A DNA stretch of 53,643 bases from Phaeoceros laevis (taxonomy: Eukaryota > Anthocerotophyta > Anthocerotopsida > Notothyladales), in the NCBI GenBank assembly GCA_049999765.1, contig JBNGIQ010009406.1:248037-301679 (forward strand), in the 5' to 3' direction. Of this stretch, positions 1 to 10,253 are shown one piece after another. The notes beneath the pieces were generated by a model that was given only the letters and a program-made list of their open reading frames with translations, did no database searches and was not told where the DNA came from. The position numbers and the translations under genes were made by a program. How positions within the stretch are numbered: the first letter of the stretch is position 1; each line of letters opens with the position of its first letter.

Positions 1-412
1 TGAGAATACTGAAGATCTAGCCAGTGCTCAGGTGTGTGTGCGAGTGATTGTTGTCTTTCTCTTGGGTGTGAATGTGTTGCTTATCTCTATCCCCGTCAAA
101 CTGAGATTGTTGTCTTTCTCTCGGGTTGAATGTGCGTGCTTAACTCTATCCCTGTCAAAATGTGACATGGACAGGGATCGCGGACAGTGATCCACCAAGT
201 ATTAGAACACAGAATGATGAATCTCCTCAACTGAAAAGAAAGGGAGCTGATTGGAAGTGAGAACAGGGGCATTTTCCAGTGGTTACCCGGGGATGTTTGA
301 AGAACATATTGAATTAGGGCAGGGGCCTGTTAGGGTGAAAGGAAATTCCTGTCAAAATTTGGAGCTTTGCACTAAAATTGTTTGAGCTGATCTGTTTGTT
401 CATTCATCACAG
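1..412. other. repeat-bearing sequence before kinase fragment
   Basis: I see no coding region here apart from the intron-like stretch ending in an AG acceptor at 411-412. It contains a two-copy direct repeat (46-160, listed separately). If the kinase fragment at 413 once belonged to a larger gene, this would be its upstream intron. Confidence 0.5.
46..160. repeat. two-copy tandem repeat, about 59 bp
   Basis: Two imperfect adjacent copies begin with GATTGTTGTCTTTCTC at 46 and 105. Both continue through a GTGAATGTG-like block to CTCTATCCC and GTCAAA. The period is about 59 bp. No function is apparent. Confidence 0.8.
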
Positions 413-557
413 GCGGAGTGGATTGCACCTAAAGTACTTCGAGATGAACAGGCGACTGAGAAGTGTGATGTGTACAGCTTTGGGGTGGTTATGTGGGAGT
501 AGGTAACTTTCCAGCAGCCTTGGAATGGACCAAGTTCGGACCAAGTTCGCCGCAGGT
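413..557 (+). pseudogene. Raf-like MAP3K kinase-domain fragment with in-frame stop
   Basis: After a good acceptor (TTCATCACAG ending at 412) the frame reads [19 protein letters not shown], then [10 protein letters not shown], a TAG stop at 500-502, then VTFQQPW and a QVRR stretch. In the plant Raf-like family (CTR1/EDR1 type) this is the activation-segment end and helix F region, normally WMAPEVLR..., DVYSFGV, WELATLQQPW. The stop sits where the family has leucine, so TTG to TAG is the simplest lesion. The conserved APE glutamate is also changed (APK). The rest of the catalytic domain is not visible downstream. A direct duplication (GGACCAAGTTC twice, about 526-548) follows the QQPW motif. 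It is most likely a dead exon copy. A truncated but transcribed gene starting left of the window is possible. Confidence 0.75.
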
Positions 558-1663
558 TGGTGAAGCATGCATTATGACTGCCAATGACATTATATGAATG
601 TTTTATATCATATTTCCCCACTTTTTGAACTTGTGTTCAAACTTCAAAGCATGGTTGGTTAGTTAGCTATGATGGCAACGACTTGCCAAAGTGCTGCCTG
701 GATTTGACTTTGTTGTAAATAAAAACATAATTTAAACATTCATGGCAAGAAAAAACTTGCATTCAAAGCCTGCCAAAGTGTTGCGTGGACTTTGACTTTG
801 CTGGAAATAAAAACATTCATGGCAAAAAAAAACTTGCATTCAAAGCCTAAACCTCTTTATGGTGGATTGGGTGGATTGGGTTAGGATAGATTGGGACTGG
901 CTTGACAACATCAAAGTCATTGTGGTGTACACTCCACTGGTGGCGACACGGCACTAAAATATGAAAGTTTTATATTTAGGCTTCCCCATCTTTTGAATTT
1001 GTGATCAATCTTCAAAACAACCTTAGTTAGCCATGAGGCCTTTCGCACTCGGGAAAGAATCTAAGGTTGAAAGATCAAAAAAGTAACTCCTCGCTAAATT
1101 GGCTTAGGCCAAAAGCTAATTCGTTTGAAAAACTGATTTCACGCACTTGGCCTTTTTGGCGGCACGAAATTTGGCCCCACTAAAAACTTAAAAAATTGAC
1201 CTAAAATAGCCCGGGCCGGAAAAGGCCAATTTGACTGGTGCGAACGCGATCTAGTTATTTAACCGCGAAAACAGGGGCCAAACTCATGTTTAGCCCCCCC
1301 TCGACAACGAAAGGCCTCCATGCTGGCAATGGCCTGCCAAAGCGTTATGTGGACGCAACAGATTGTCAATTTTCTCCCACGGGTCCAAAGTTTCAACCCA
1401 CGCTTATCTTGTTCGCTTATCTTGTTCGGGTGTTTCAACCCACACTTATCTTATTCGGGTATTAACCCCTCTACACTCTCAGACCACACGGAAAAGCGTG
1501 TGCTACTACAGTGAGGTGGCGTGCGGAGACAATTGTCCTGCAGGCCAATGCCATCCTGTTCTTGTGTGTGTTCGAGCCCCTTCGAACCTTGGATTTCGAC
1601 TACTCACATTCTAATTAAATAGACCAAAAAAAAGGCCGTCAGCCCCTCAAGATTCCGTGGGGC
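558..1663. repeat. intergenic, tandem duplication and degraded repeats
   Basis: There is no supportable gene. A tandem duplication of about 80-87 bp spans 684-848: both copies start TGCCAAAGTG and end with a CTTGCATTCAAAGCCT block, and a faint echo (CCTGCCAAAGCG) lies near 1333. Around 1397-1460 a short motif CTTATCTTGTTCG is repeated three times with variation. The stretch resembles decayed transposable-element sequence. Confidence 0.6.
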
Positions 1664-4119
1664 TCACAAATGTTGCAAGGAAGCAATGGCCTCAAATTCT
1701 TGCCTCAGTTGTAGGGCTTCGATGAAAACGTCCAGCCCCTCACCCTCAAGAACCTGCTCTATGTTATGCTGTGTTATGCCAACCCGGTGGTCTGTGACAC
1801 GTCCCTGAGGAAAATTGTACGTCCTGATACGCTCCGACCTGTCTCCACTTCCAATCTGAGGTTCACAGTAAACCAACACAGGCCCGCCTGAGGACTCTGT
1901 AGCTAGCACACGCTTTTCAGCTGCAAAATTCTATTCTCAAGCATCTGTACCAAGGCTCCATCCATGCTCATTACCTGGTTCATTCTAAGATCAGACCGAG
2001 AAGCCATTTGTTGCAACCTTTCTCTGTCGTACAGCTTGGCTCTCAAAAGCTGGAGAGCCTTGGCCTTGTTCTGGTGACAGCAGCCAACAAAAACATCATC
2101 AAATGTCGAATTTCATCCAACACACTAATAGCAATCATCACAAGCCTTGCACCCAACCCCCGAGAGATAGGATACCCACCCTGTGCTGTGACCTCTCGTC
2201 TTGAATGGTGATAACAATGCCTGTCGGGATGTGAGTCACCCGCACAGCACTGTTTGTAGTATTTGCATGCTGGCCCCCAGATCCTCCCGAGCGGTATGTA
2301 TCGATCCGCAGATCTTCATTTCGCAGTTCCACATCAACCTGCAGGCCCAACATGCAAATGATTAGCGCTGCACATGTATGAGAGTCTGCAGACAATAGTA
2401 CAAATCTCTTGCAAAGTTCTGCAAAAAGACTTCTTGAAAAACTCCTCATGATCATATCAGCAACAAGCAAAGAGACCTGGAAAAGACCTCATTGGCTTGG
2501 GGGAGGACGGCAACAGAAGCTGTGCTGGTGTGCACACGGCTTCCCTTCTCTGTCACCGGCACACGCTGCAGGCATGATCATCACTAATTAAACCCACTAG
2601 TGAACGACCTCAAGTTACAACTGCAGCCACAACGAACGAGGCTTAACCAGCAAAGTTACAGCGGCTCATCTCAGGCAGTCGCCGCTCGAGCCATACCTGC
2701 ACACGGTGCACACCACTTTCGAACTTCAACTTGCCATAGATACTTTCCCCTGTAATAGAGGCACTGGCTTCCTGTTTCAAATTCCAACCAAAAATAACCT
2801 TTCAGTGAACTCACCAAATTAATTTAACAAAGCTGCTGCTGCGGCTACCACATCAATTGTGAACACCAATAGCCACTGATCAAATGGACTTGTAAGGTTC
2901 TATAATTATTGAGTTGGTAGACACTTCACACCTTGTAACCGCTGAGGTCACTCTGTGTCACGTCCAGTACCTCAAAGTCCCAGGAATTCTTCAGAGCATA
3001 CCGTTCATACCTAGGCTTGTTAGAGAGCAAGCAGCAAAAAAATTTCCTTCACAAAAGATTCAGATCTAGAGCACAGCCTGCCGACATTACAACCAACAAC
3101 AAATGCAGCCAAATAAACAAACTTGCATATGTATATGAACCTCACAGCATACTCCAAGTCTTTGTATGGCAGGATACATTTTGAAGATATCCATAGCAAA
3201 CAGGGAAGCCTCTGATCCACCTGTTCCGGCTCTCACTTCCAGAATACAGTTACGGGCATCAGCTTCATCCCTTGGTAACATTTGGTACAAAATTTGGTCA
3301 TGAAGCTCCACCTCAGCGTTCACAGCACATTCTAGCTCATCAGATGCCACTTCGCGAATCTCCTTATCTTCGTTCGCATCATTCACTAGAGCTCTCAGGT
3401 CTTCAATTTCCTGCCAACCAGCTACAAGTAAGTCAAACAAACATTTCTACAACATAAGTGCAGACGCATATATGGAAGGTGAAATCTTCATGAGCCGTTA
3501 ACTACCTTCCTCTTAGCTCGCAAAGCAGTGACACGTTTGACAGATTCATCTAGTCGGCTGAGCTCCTTGTTGATCTTTATGTAGTCCTCTGTCGATGGAT
3601 CAAGCTGTCTTCAAACAACCAGCCATTTCCCCCACAGCTAATTAAGAGACTTTTAAGCTAAGGACTTTTGAGCGTTATACCAAGCCAAACGTGGGCCTCC
3701 CTCCCCGTCATGTCTGGACAGGCATCCTAGTACCTGGGACAGTGCTCGAGCAAGATGAGAATGGCGAGCTTCCATGCCCAGCATTCTCTGCTCAAGAATC
3801 AACAGCAACTCCTTGGATATGGGCACCTCCCGAGCTACAAAATAAACAACTCAGCGCTAATCAGCTTCAGCTCTACACCACAAAACTGAGCTGCATAGAA
3901 GCATCTTGGAAGTGCCCTACTTGCTGGAGCTGTCTTGTCCTCCTGAGTCCTCCACTGGGCTGATGCGACACGAAAGGATAACGCCTGAGCAGAATTGAAG
4001 CTACGCCGAAGCAACCCATTGCAGCTACAATCTCCACAATCTTTCAGACGTGATTCTGGAGAAGATGCCAAGCGCAGTGTTCGATATAGCAAGCCCAGAT
4101 TTCGGCGCAGTCCAGCCAT
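1664..4119 (-). CDS. mitochondrial peptide chain release factor 1 (10 exons)
   Basis: This is a class I release factor that reads UAA/UAG and releases the peptide on organellar ribosomes. Exons in transcript order are 4119-3921, 3834-3734, 3604-3506, 3410-3178, 3010-2932, 2771-2697, 2565-2488, 2338-2180, 2070-1975 and 1855-1664. All junctions are GT-AG and the frame closes at 436 aa. The RF1-type PVT anticodon tripeptide lies near residues 265-267 and the catalytic GGQ near 309-311, within [16 protein letters not shown]. The C-terminal block [16 protein letters not shown] is typical of RF1. The GGSGGQH version matches the plant mitochondrial factor better than the plastid one, which reads GGAGGQN as I recall. 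The first about 60 residues are Arg/Ser-rich and could be a targeting peptide. It is divergent from the YOS1-like gene with 157 bp between start codons. Confidence 0.92.
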
Positions 4120-4276
4120 CTTACGCTACAAATCCATGGAAGAATTCCTGAAAACCGATACAGTAATAGCTCATAGAAACTACTTATCCACGCGTTCAGT
4201 CCTGTGCGTGCAAAAGCCCTAAATTCTCTCTGTTCACAGCGTTCGGTGCCGAATTCTGCTCCGTTGATCGTGAAGC

Positions 4277-4513
4277 ATGGGCATGGGGCGGTTGCTCGAG
4301 GGTGTGCTGCTCATTCTCAATGCTCTAGCAATATTGAATGAAGATCGGTTTATGTCTCCCCACGGTTGGGGGTTCGCAGAGCTATCGACTGGGGCGAGGA
4401 CATCGTCTGTGAAGGCGCAGATCATCGGCTTTGTGCACGCTGTGCAGTACTTGAGAGTGCCTCTTGTAGGTTTCAACGTGGTTACTATCGTCTTGAAGCT
4501 GTTCTTGGGCTAG
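4277..4513 (+). CDS. YOS1: YOS1 / IER3IP1-like small membrane protein
   Basis: A single-exon 78-aa protein. The family (yeast Yos1, animal IER3IP1) is about 80 aa with two hydrophobic segments and acts in ER-to-Golgi vesicle transport with Yip1/Yif1. The sequence shows an N-terminal hydrophobic stretch with LLEGVLLILNALAILNEDRF, a short Gly/Trp loop (HGWGF) and a C-terminal hydrophobic segment after VKAQIIGFVHAVQYLRVPL. Length and both blocks agree with the family. Hydrophobic content and family length favour the ATG at 4277. Its leader is shared with the divergent release-factor gene. Confidence 0.9.
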   Translation: MGMGRLLEGVLLILNALAILNEDRFMSPHGWGFAELSTGARTSSVKAQIIGFVHAVQYLRVPLVGFNVVTIVLKLFLG

Positions 4514-4748
4514 CGGTGGTACTTGAATGGCCAGGCCATGGGAGGCAGGATGGCAAAACAATTTGGGGTCTCTTGCCCGTCCTGTACGCCGTTGTTTTAA
4601 TATGAACGGCAATTTGTAACTACATTGGTTCCGATTCTCCTAGGAAGCTAGTGGTGCAATCCCTGGGTGCAATTTTTGCCAGCCAGTTGAGTTCACGGGT
4701 TGGTTTATGCTGTACTGTTTCTATGCAATTCCTGACAAAGAGGAACTT

Positions 4749-6293
4749 ATGGCTTCCTTGCGTGGATTCCACCGGTGTGCATCTCTTTTCAGACGGTGTT
4801 CGTCTGCAGGGTTTCCAGCAGCCATAAGCGATGAGATCTGTAGTATCAACGCAAGAAGGTCCACTTTTGCCCTGACTAGGTTAGGTTTTCCACGACGTGT
4901 TTCGTGGATGAGACCTGCTGTAGTACCTGCTGCTCAGTCGGAGTCACAGTCTACCGTTGCAGTCGATAGATCAGGGCTAAAAGAGCATAAGCATGAGCAT
5001 GAGGCACTACTTCGGAAGGGTAAGGAGACTCCATTGGCAAGACACATAAAGAGCGTGATTAGATTCAGAGGGGGACCCATTACAGTAGCAGAGTACATGG
5101 GTGAGGTTCTCACGAATCCAAATGCTGGGTTTTACATGCATAGGGACGTATTTGGAGCTGAAGGAGATTTTGTGACCTCACCTGACATTAGCCAGATGTT
5201 CGGGGAGATGGTTGGAGTTTGGAGCACTTGCTTATGGCAGCAGATGGGAGAACCTGAACATGTTAACCTTGTAGAGCTGGGACCAGGACGTGGTACCCTT
5301 ATGGCAGATTTGCTGCGTGGTACTGCCAAGTTCACAGCATTTTCTAAAGCACTGTCTGTCCATTTAGTTGAGTGCAGCCCAGCATTGAGGCAGAGACAGT
5401 ATGAAACACTCAACTGTAAAGCGGGTGGGTTGCAAGAAGAATCCACCTCCGGTCCAGTCACCCAAAATGGTGCAGTGGTTGCAAATGACGTTCCACTTTC
5501 TGCTGTTTCACAACTGACAGGAACCCACGTGTCCTGGCATTTGGATCTTGAACAGGTTCCTAGTGGAGTTCCGACCATCATCATTGCGCATGAGTTCCTG
5601 GACGCTCTACCTATACACCAGTTTCAGAAGACAGAGAGAGGATGGTGCGAGAAACTTATCGACGTCTCTGAGGATTCCGAAGTTGGACTTCGGTTTGTAC
5701 TGTCACCAGATGCAACTCCTGCCACTAAGTTGTATCTAGCTCCAAGGCTGAAGTTCGCTTCTAAGGAGGAAATGGAGCAAGTCCCGCAGGTTGAAGTATG
5801 TCCACAGGCACTGAAGCTTACCCGTGATATTGCCTATAGGGTAGGAAAAGACGGAGGTGGTGCACTGATCATAGACTATGGCAAGAACCAGCTTGTCTCG
5901 GACAGCCTGCAAGCTATTCGTAAACATCAATTTGTTAACGTGTTTGAGGAGCCAGGAACCGCTGATCTCAGTGCGTTCGTGGACTTTGCTGCCGTGGCGC
6001 GGATGGTGGAGGATTCCAAGGCTGGGGCCACAGCTTTTGGCCCCATCACTCAGGCTCAATTGTTGGGTATGCTTGGTATCAATTTTAGATTGGAGACACT
6101 GCTGAAAAATGCTACAGAAGAGCAAGCAGAGGCCCTTCAGCTGGGATATTGGAGGCTGGTGGGGGATGGTCAACCTCCGTGGCTTGAAGAAGAAACTCAA
6201 GACAGTCTTCAGAGACTGACCGGCATGGGCTCCCAGTACCTAGCTCTTGCTATTGTAAATAGCAGTCTCGGTGCCCCTGCAGGGTTTCAGTAA
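4749..6293 (+). CDS. NDUFAF7: NDUFAF7-like arginine methyltransferase (complex I assembly)
   Basis: An intronless 514-aa protein. NDUFAF7 (MidA family, DUF185) is a mitochondrial S-adenosylmethionine-dependent enzyme that symmetrically dimethylates an arginine of the NDUFS2 subunit and is needed for complex I assembly. Visible features are TVAEYMGEVLTNPNAGFYM, the block GAEGDFVTSPDISQMFGE, and the SAM-binding motif VELGPGRGTL at about residues 175-184. Further motifs are HEFLDALPIHQF and IIDYGK with a C-terminal GLGxxYLA-like end (GMGSQYLALAIV). I chose the ATG at 4749 because MASLRGFHRCASLFRRCSS is a typical Arg/Ser-rich mitochondrial presequence. The frame is open to 4707, which would add 14 residues of poor targeting character. 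Confidence 0.93.
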   Translation: MASLRGFHRCASLFRRCSSAGFPAAISDEICSINARRSTFALTRLGFPRRVSWMRPAVVPAAQSESQSTVAVDRSGLKEHKHEHEALLRKGKETPLARHIKSVIRFRGGPITVAEYMGEVLTNPNAGFYMHRDVFGAEGDFVTSPDISQMFGEMVGVWSTCLWQQMGEPEHVNLVELGPGRGTLMADLLRGTAKFTAFSKALSVHLVECSPALRQRQYETLNCKAGGLQEESTSGPVTQNGAVVANDVPLSAVSQLTGTHVSWHLDLEQVPSGVPTIIIAHEFLDALPIHQFQKTERGWCEKLIDVSEDSEVGLRFVLSPDATPATKLYLAPRLKFASKEEMEQVPQVEVCPQALKLTRDIAYRVGKDGGGALIIDYGKNQLVSDSLQAIRKHQFVNVFEEPGTADLSAFVDFAAVARMVEDSKAGATAFGPITQAQLLGMLGINFRLETLLKNATEEQAEALQLGYWRLVGDGQPPWLEEETQDSLQRLTGMGSQYLALAIVNSSLGAPAGFQ

Positions 6294-6698
6294 CCCGGCA
6301 GGTGAACTTAACATGTGCGCAAGCAAAGCAATCCAGTTCCATGTCGTAGGCCAGACTAGATACTATCCCACAATCTTGCTGGCCTAAAAGTCCGAATCCT
6401 TTCTTGCGCACAATGACCCCCTCTGAGTCTGGTGGAAAGAGATGATTGCCCATTCGAGTGTGGACAATGACTGCCCAAAGTAGTAGTTGGAATGAGCCTG
6501 GAGGGAAATAGGCTCACGGTGAGAAGATTGCCCAATAAGGCGGGGTGGAAACAAGAAATCTGTCGTAACTTCAGCTGCTTACCTGCGAAGTGCCTGTAGA
6601 AAACGTACACTCCGAGAATTGTCTCATATTGGAAACAGCCATTCCAGGATTTCCCGAAAGCTGTACAGTGGCCAGCGACATGCCAGTCACCATGTTGT
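6294..6698. other. convergent 3' intergenic region
   Basis: This is sequence between the stop of the NDUFAF7-like gene and the stop of the minus-strand PnsB2-like gene. It presumably holds both 3' UTRs. I see no further gene. Confidence 0.5.
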
Positions 6699-8163
6699 TC
6701 AATTCTGCTCTATCATTTGTGCTGCCTTCCATTCTTCACCCGGGCTCAACACAACTGGCTGGTAGGCTCGTGCAGGCCCCAAACAGATGAACTCCTTGAA
6801 TTCATTCTTCTCAAACTGCATGAACTCCTTCCCGGAATCAGTTCCAGCATTTGAGACTTGGAAATCGTCAAAGCCCATAGCTCGAATAATGGTCATTCGT
6901 CGCTTCCCCTGCTTCAACACAAAGATAAGTGTTACGGAACTCATAGATGGAGGTCAAAAACCTTCCCAACACAAGTCACCACAAAGCAGGTACAGACCAA
7001 GGCCAAAAGACACATACCCTATCAACAAGTGCCACATCCGACAGATTGCTATACAACTTGTTCATTCCTATCTGTAATTTCACATCATGAGATTCCTCCA
7101 CTTCCCAGGAGTGGGAGGTCCTTTCCTCCTCGCGAAGGCCCCAAACCAGAGGCCAGATTGGGTTCTTGATTTGTTCAGCTAGGAAAGGGTGTGACTGATA
7201 CCGGCCACCCTTAAGTCCTGTGGCATAGACTCCCTCCAAAGTATTCACCTGTATGTGATTAACTATGCCTCCGGTGAATGTAACAGGCACAGAGCCACTG
7301 TTGAGGACAACCAAAGCAGAGGACAATGAAGTCTGTGAGAGGGTCACCACATAGCGGAAGGATAAAGCCCCATCCCCTGGATTCGACAGCTCCCAGCTGC
7401 GATGACAAGAAAATCTGACCTGCAACCAGGTCAAGGCACGAGCTACTGCTTATACAACGTCCCTTGGACTTGGGAATGGGAACAAACTGTTCGCAGAAGG
7501 TAGAAAATTTCACTCGCAAGCAGGAAGCCAGAAAAACTTCCATACCTGAGCAGAGCTTTTAGGATCACAGACAACGCCGTCCACCTGCCACCGATGCTGG
7601 CCAGTCAAGGAGAAGAGAGATCCAGCAGGAGCATCTTCGCGTGAGAAGAGCAAGCCAACTCCGCCACAAATTCGAGGAGTGCTATCAACCTCATCATCCT
7701 CCCCTCTTTTCAACACGGTGTGCAAAATCTCCTCAAATCCCCCGTGCCACATGAGGGGCTTGTAGGATGTGATTTGTGCACCAGGCAGAACAATGCGCGT
7801 AGTGGCTCCGTTCCGCAGCTTGAGCTCGACCACTGTGAGGTCTGCCACTTCCAGAAATCGCACCCCATCGCAGCCAAACTTACTCTGCAACTCCACCGCG
7901 GAGGGCAATGCTGGCGGTATTGCATCCTCCTCGTCGCAAGCCTCTGTTTCCAAGAGATCCTCAGTGTAAACCGCACTGCTCAGAGCAGGGCTCCACAGCT
8001 TGTTGACCCTCTGTGAGCCACCCAAGGATACGAGGGCTCGCCTCCGACTTGGGGAGAGCCGCACCTGAGGACCGGAACCAGAACTGAATCCGGTCCACCG
8101 TTGCCCCCATGGAAGACCCTTCACTGGTGGTGGAGATGCCAACACCACGCACCTGCAATCCAT
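6699..8163 (-). CDS. PNSB2: PnsB2/NDF2-like aldose-1-epimerase-fold plastid NDH subunit
   Basis: There are three exons, 8163-7546, 7419-7018 and 6908-6699, all phase 0 and GT-AG, giving 409 aa. The first about 70 residues are Ser/Arg/Pro-rich and look like a chloroplast transit peptide. The mature part has galactose-mutarotase-like strands, including TRIVLPGAQITSYKPLMWHG, EEILHT and SALVVLNSGSVPVTFTGG. This set resembles the catalytically dead epimerase-like NDH subunits PnsB2/NDF2 (and its relative NDF5) as I remember them. In that family the protein sits in subcomplex B of the thylakoid NDH complex, which drives cyclic electron flow. A true glucose-6-phosphate epimerase is less likely. The frame is open upstream to 8367, but that would overlap the start of IFT54, so 8163 is preferred. 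Confidence 0.75.
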
Positions 8164-8300
8164 CCGGTTGAAACGCCTTTCTTGGCAGTGCAAAATGCAA
8201 CCGTCGATTGGGAGTTGTATTGTGGGGGCCCCTGTCGAATGCGGGAGTGAAACTTTGCGCACTCGATCAGTGATGGGATAGCTGGGAGGAGGTTGGAGGC
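8164..8300. promoter_or_regulatory. compact bidirectional promoter, PnsB2-like / IFT54
   Basis: Only 137 bp separate the inferred start codons of the minus-strand NDH gene and the plus-strand IFT54 gene. Both 5' UTRs and core promoters must lie here or inside the coding sequences. I do not see a clear TATA box. Confidence 0.5.
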
Positions 8301-10253
8301 ATGGAGTACTGGATTGCCACGCAGAGGGCGTTGCAAGGCGGGGAGACGTCTCTGGTCTTAAGGCCAAGGCTCACAGATACACTTCTGCGGAAGCCTCCCT
8401 TCCGATTTCTTCACGACATCGTGTCAGAGGTAACTCGGCAGACAGGGTTTGCCAAGGATTTGTTCAACGGCTACGATCTGGTGTCCGCCAACCTCAAGGA
8501 CAAGGAGGGTAAAGTGGGCTACCTGACCAAGATCATCAACTGCGTGGGGATATGTTTGGAGGCACATGTCCCAGCTAGGCCCCTCAAGATTGTGGCAGGC
8601 CTGGAACCGGAGCAGACCAACATCTTCCTCCAGATGCTGGCAGCAGCCACCACTGTGGATGAGGGAACCAGGCACAATGCGGTACGTCGCACCCTGGCAG
8701 GAGAATCCATGCCTACAGCCAGCAAGGGACGAGACGACTGGATTTCTAGGCTTCAGATGCTTGTGGAGGCTTCTCATCCATCAGCGGCTTCTTCCAGGAA
8801 GAGCTCGTTACCCGACGCCGCACGCTGCCGATCTCCCGCTCCAGTGGCCGTAGCTTCACCACCGAGGGCCGCCGAGATGGTCCCGGAACCATCCATCTCT
8901 CCCACCAGGAGACCAGGTTACAACGAGTCACTCAAGGCGTCCTTGGCACCTGCGGCTCTCATTGGTCTTCTGGAGCCTGAGGAAGCTGCCCCAGCCCTTT
9001 CAAAACCTACCAAGGATCGGCATGGAGGGCCTGCTAACGCCGCCACCAGGCCCGCTGCTGTCACCAAGGATCCATACGCTGAAATCCTGGAGAAGAAGTC
9101 ATCTTCCAAAAAGCGTGAAAAGATCAGTAGCGGAGGAGGATCTAGGCGAGAAGCTGGTGCTATGANNNNNNNNNNNNNNNNNNNNNNNNNNNNNNNNNNN
9201 NNNNNNNNNNNNNNNNNNNNNNNNNNNNNNNNNNNNNNNNNNNNNNNNNNNNNNNNNNNNNNNNNGAAGGAGGGGGAAAGAGGGCAGATGCCCTACAGTG
9301 AGCCACACAAGCTGTCGGACATGGTTTCGCCCTACGCAACTGTGGAGCACATGAAACCTCCAGGAAGTGCAGGCAGTAAGGTAAGGGAAGCGCAAGGGCA
9401 AGGGTGGATAAAAGATGACGGCAAGGCTGTGATTACGAGGCAGGAAGAGGATCACGCTCCTGATGCCGACACCACTGAGGAGGAGCCACTGGAAATACCT
9501 CGTCCAGGCACACCCCTCTTACCTGCTTGCATGGTGCCGCCGGTAGAACGGCCACAGTCTGCTCGGTTAGGCCCTCCCAAGCTCCCCAGCAACATGCTTC
9601 CTGCTGACATCAGAGGCCCGGCCGCGGAAAGGCCTGCCTCTGCCGCAAGCGGCAGGGATATAAAAAAACCGAACATTCTTCTTGACGACGCTACAGATGA
9701 TCAAGAAAACGAACCCGTGCTGCTCCAGCCCCCGAGCCTGCACGAAGTGCGTGCCACATCTATGGCCGAGGCCGGCAAGCTGGTGCGTGACATCCTGGAA
9801 ACAAAGCGAGAGCTGGAAGACGTTGCTGCGGGCGAAACGGAAGAAACCGGCATCATTCTGGGAAGCATCGGAGGACAGTCTTCGCCCTTCAAGAACGAAC
9901 GTCTCCTGTCCAAGCAGGACGAGATAGAGAAGCTCCGAGCCGCTGTGCAGAAGCTGTGCCAAGCGACCAATCCCTTGGGGAAATGCGTGGATAACCTACA
10001 GGAAGGAATGCAAAGCATGGCGCAAGAGTACCAGCATTGGATGAAGGAGCTGGAAACCTACAACATCCAGCTCCAAGAGGAACGCAAGATTACGGAAAAA
10101 ATGCTCCAAGCCGAGGCAGGTCGAATCACTGAGCTGGAAGAGGAGATCAGCCAGCAGCAGCACAGAATCGATTCTTCCAAGGCTCAAGTCCTACGAAACG
10201 AGGGCAAGATCATGAGTCTGCTCCGCAGGGTGACAACAAGAGCCATCAAGTAG
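8301..10253 (+). CDS. IFT54: IFT54 / TRAF3IP1, intraflagellar transport protein (gap inside)
   Basis: An intronless frame of 650 codons, interrupted by a 100-N gap at 9166-9265, so true length is unknown. IFT54 is an IFT-B component that binds IFT20 and kinesin/tubulin and is required to build cilia. The N-terminal calponin-homology-like domain is recognisable over about residues 1-135 by LLRKPPFRFLHDIVSEV, NLKDKEGKVGYL, LKIVAGLEPEQTN and AVRRTLAGE. A Pro/Lys/Ser-rich linker follows. The C-terminal coiled coil (about 500-650) contains EIEKLRAAVQKLCQATNPLG and LEEEISQQQHRID, as in animal and algal homologues. Within plants the gene is expected only in lineages with flagellated sperm. It is divergent from the PnsB2-like gene. 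Confidence 0.93.
   Translation: MEYWIATQRALQGGETSLVLRPRLTDTLLRKPPFRFLHDIVSEVTRQTGFAKDLFNGYDLVSANLKDKEGKVGYLTKIINCVGICLEAHVPARPLKIVAGLEPEQTNIFLQMLAAATTVDEGTRHNAVRRTLAGESMPTASKGRDDWISRLQMLVEASHPSAASSRKSSLPDAARCRSPAPVAVASPPRAAEMVPEPSISPTRRPGYNESLKASLAPAALIGLLEPEEAAPALSKPTKDRHGGPANAATRPAAVTKDPYAEILEKKSSSKKREKISSGGGSRREAGAMXXXXXXXXXXXXXXXXXXXXXXXXXXXXXXXXXXKEGERGQMPYSEPHKLSDMVSPYATVEHMKPPGSAGSKVREAQGQGWIKDDGKAVITRQEEDHAPDADTTEEEPLEIPRPGTPLLPACMVPPVERPQSARLGPPKLPSNMLPADIRGPAAERPASAASGRDIKKPNILLDDATDDQENEPVLLQPPSLHEVRATSMAEAGKLVRDILETKRELEDVAAGETEETGIILGSIGGQSSPFKNERLLSKQDEIEKLRAAVQKLCQATNPLGKCVDNLQEGMQSMAQEYQHWMKELETYNIQLQEERKITEKMLQAEAGRITELEEEISQQQHRIDSSKAQVLRNEGKIMSLLRRVTTRAIK
9166..9265. other. 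assembly gap, 100 N
   Basis: A run of exactly 100 N inside the IFT54 linker. Exact 100s are usually placeholders, so the real missing length is unknown. The retained reading frame across it may be chance. Confidence 0.99.
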
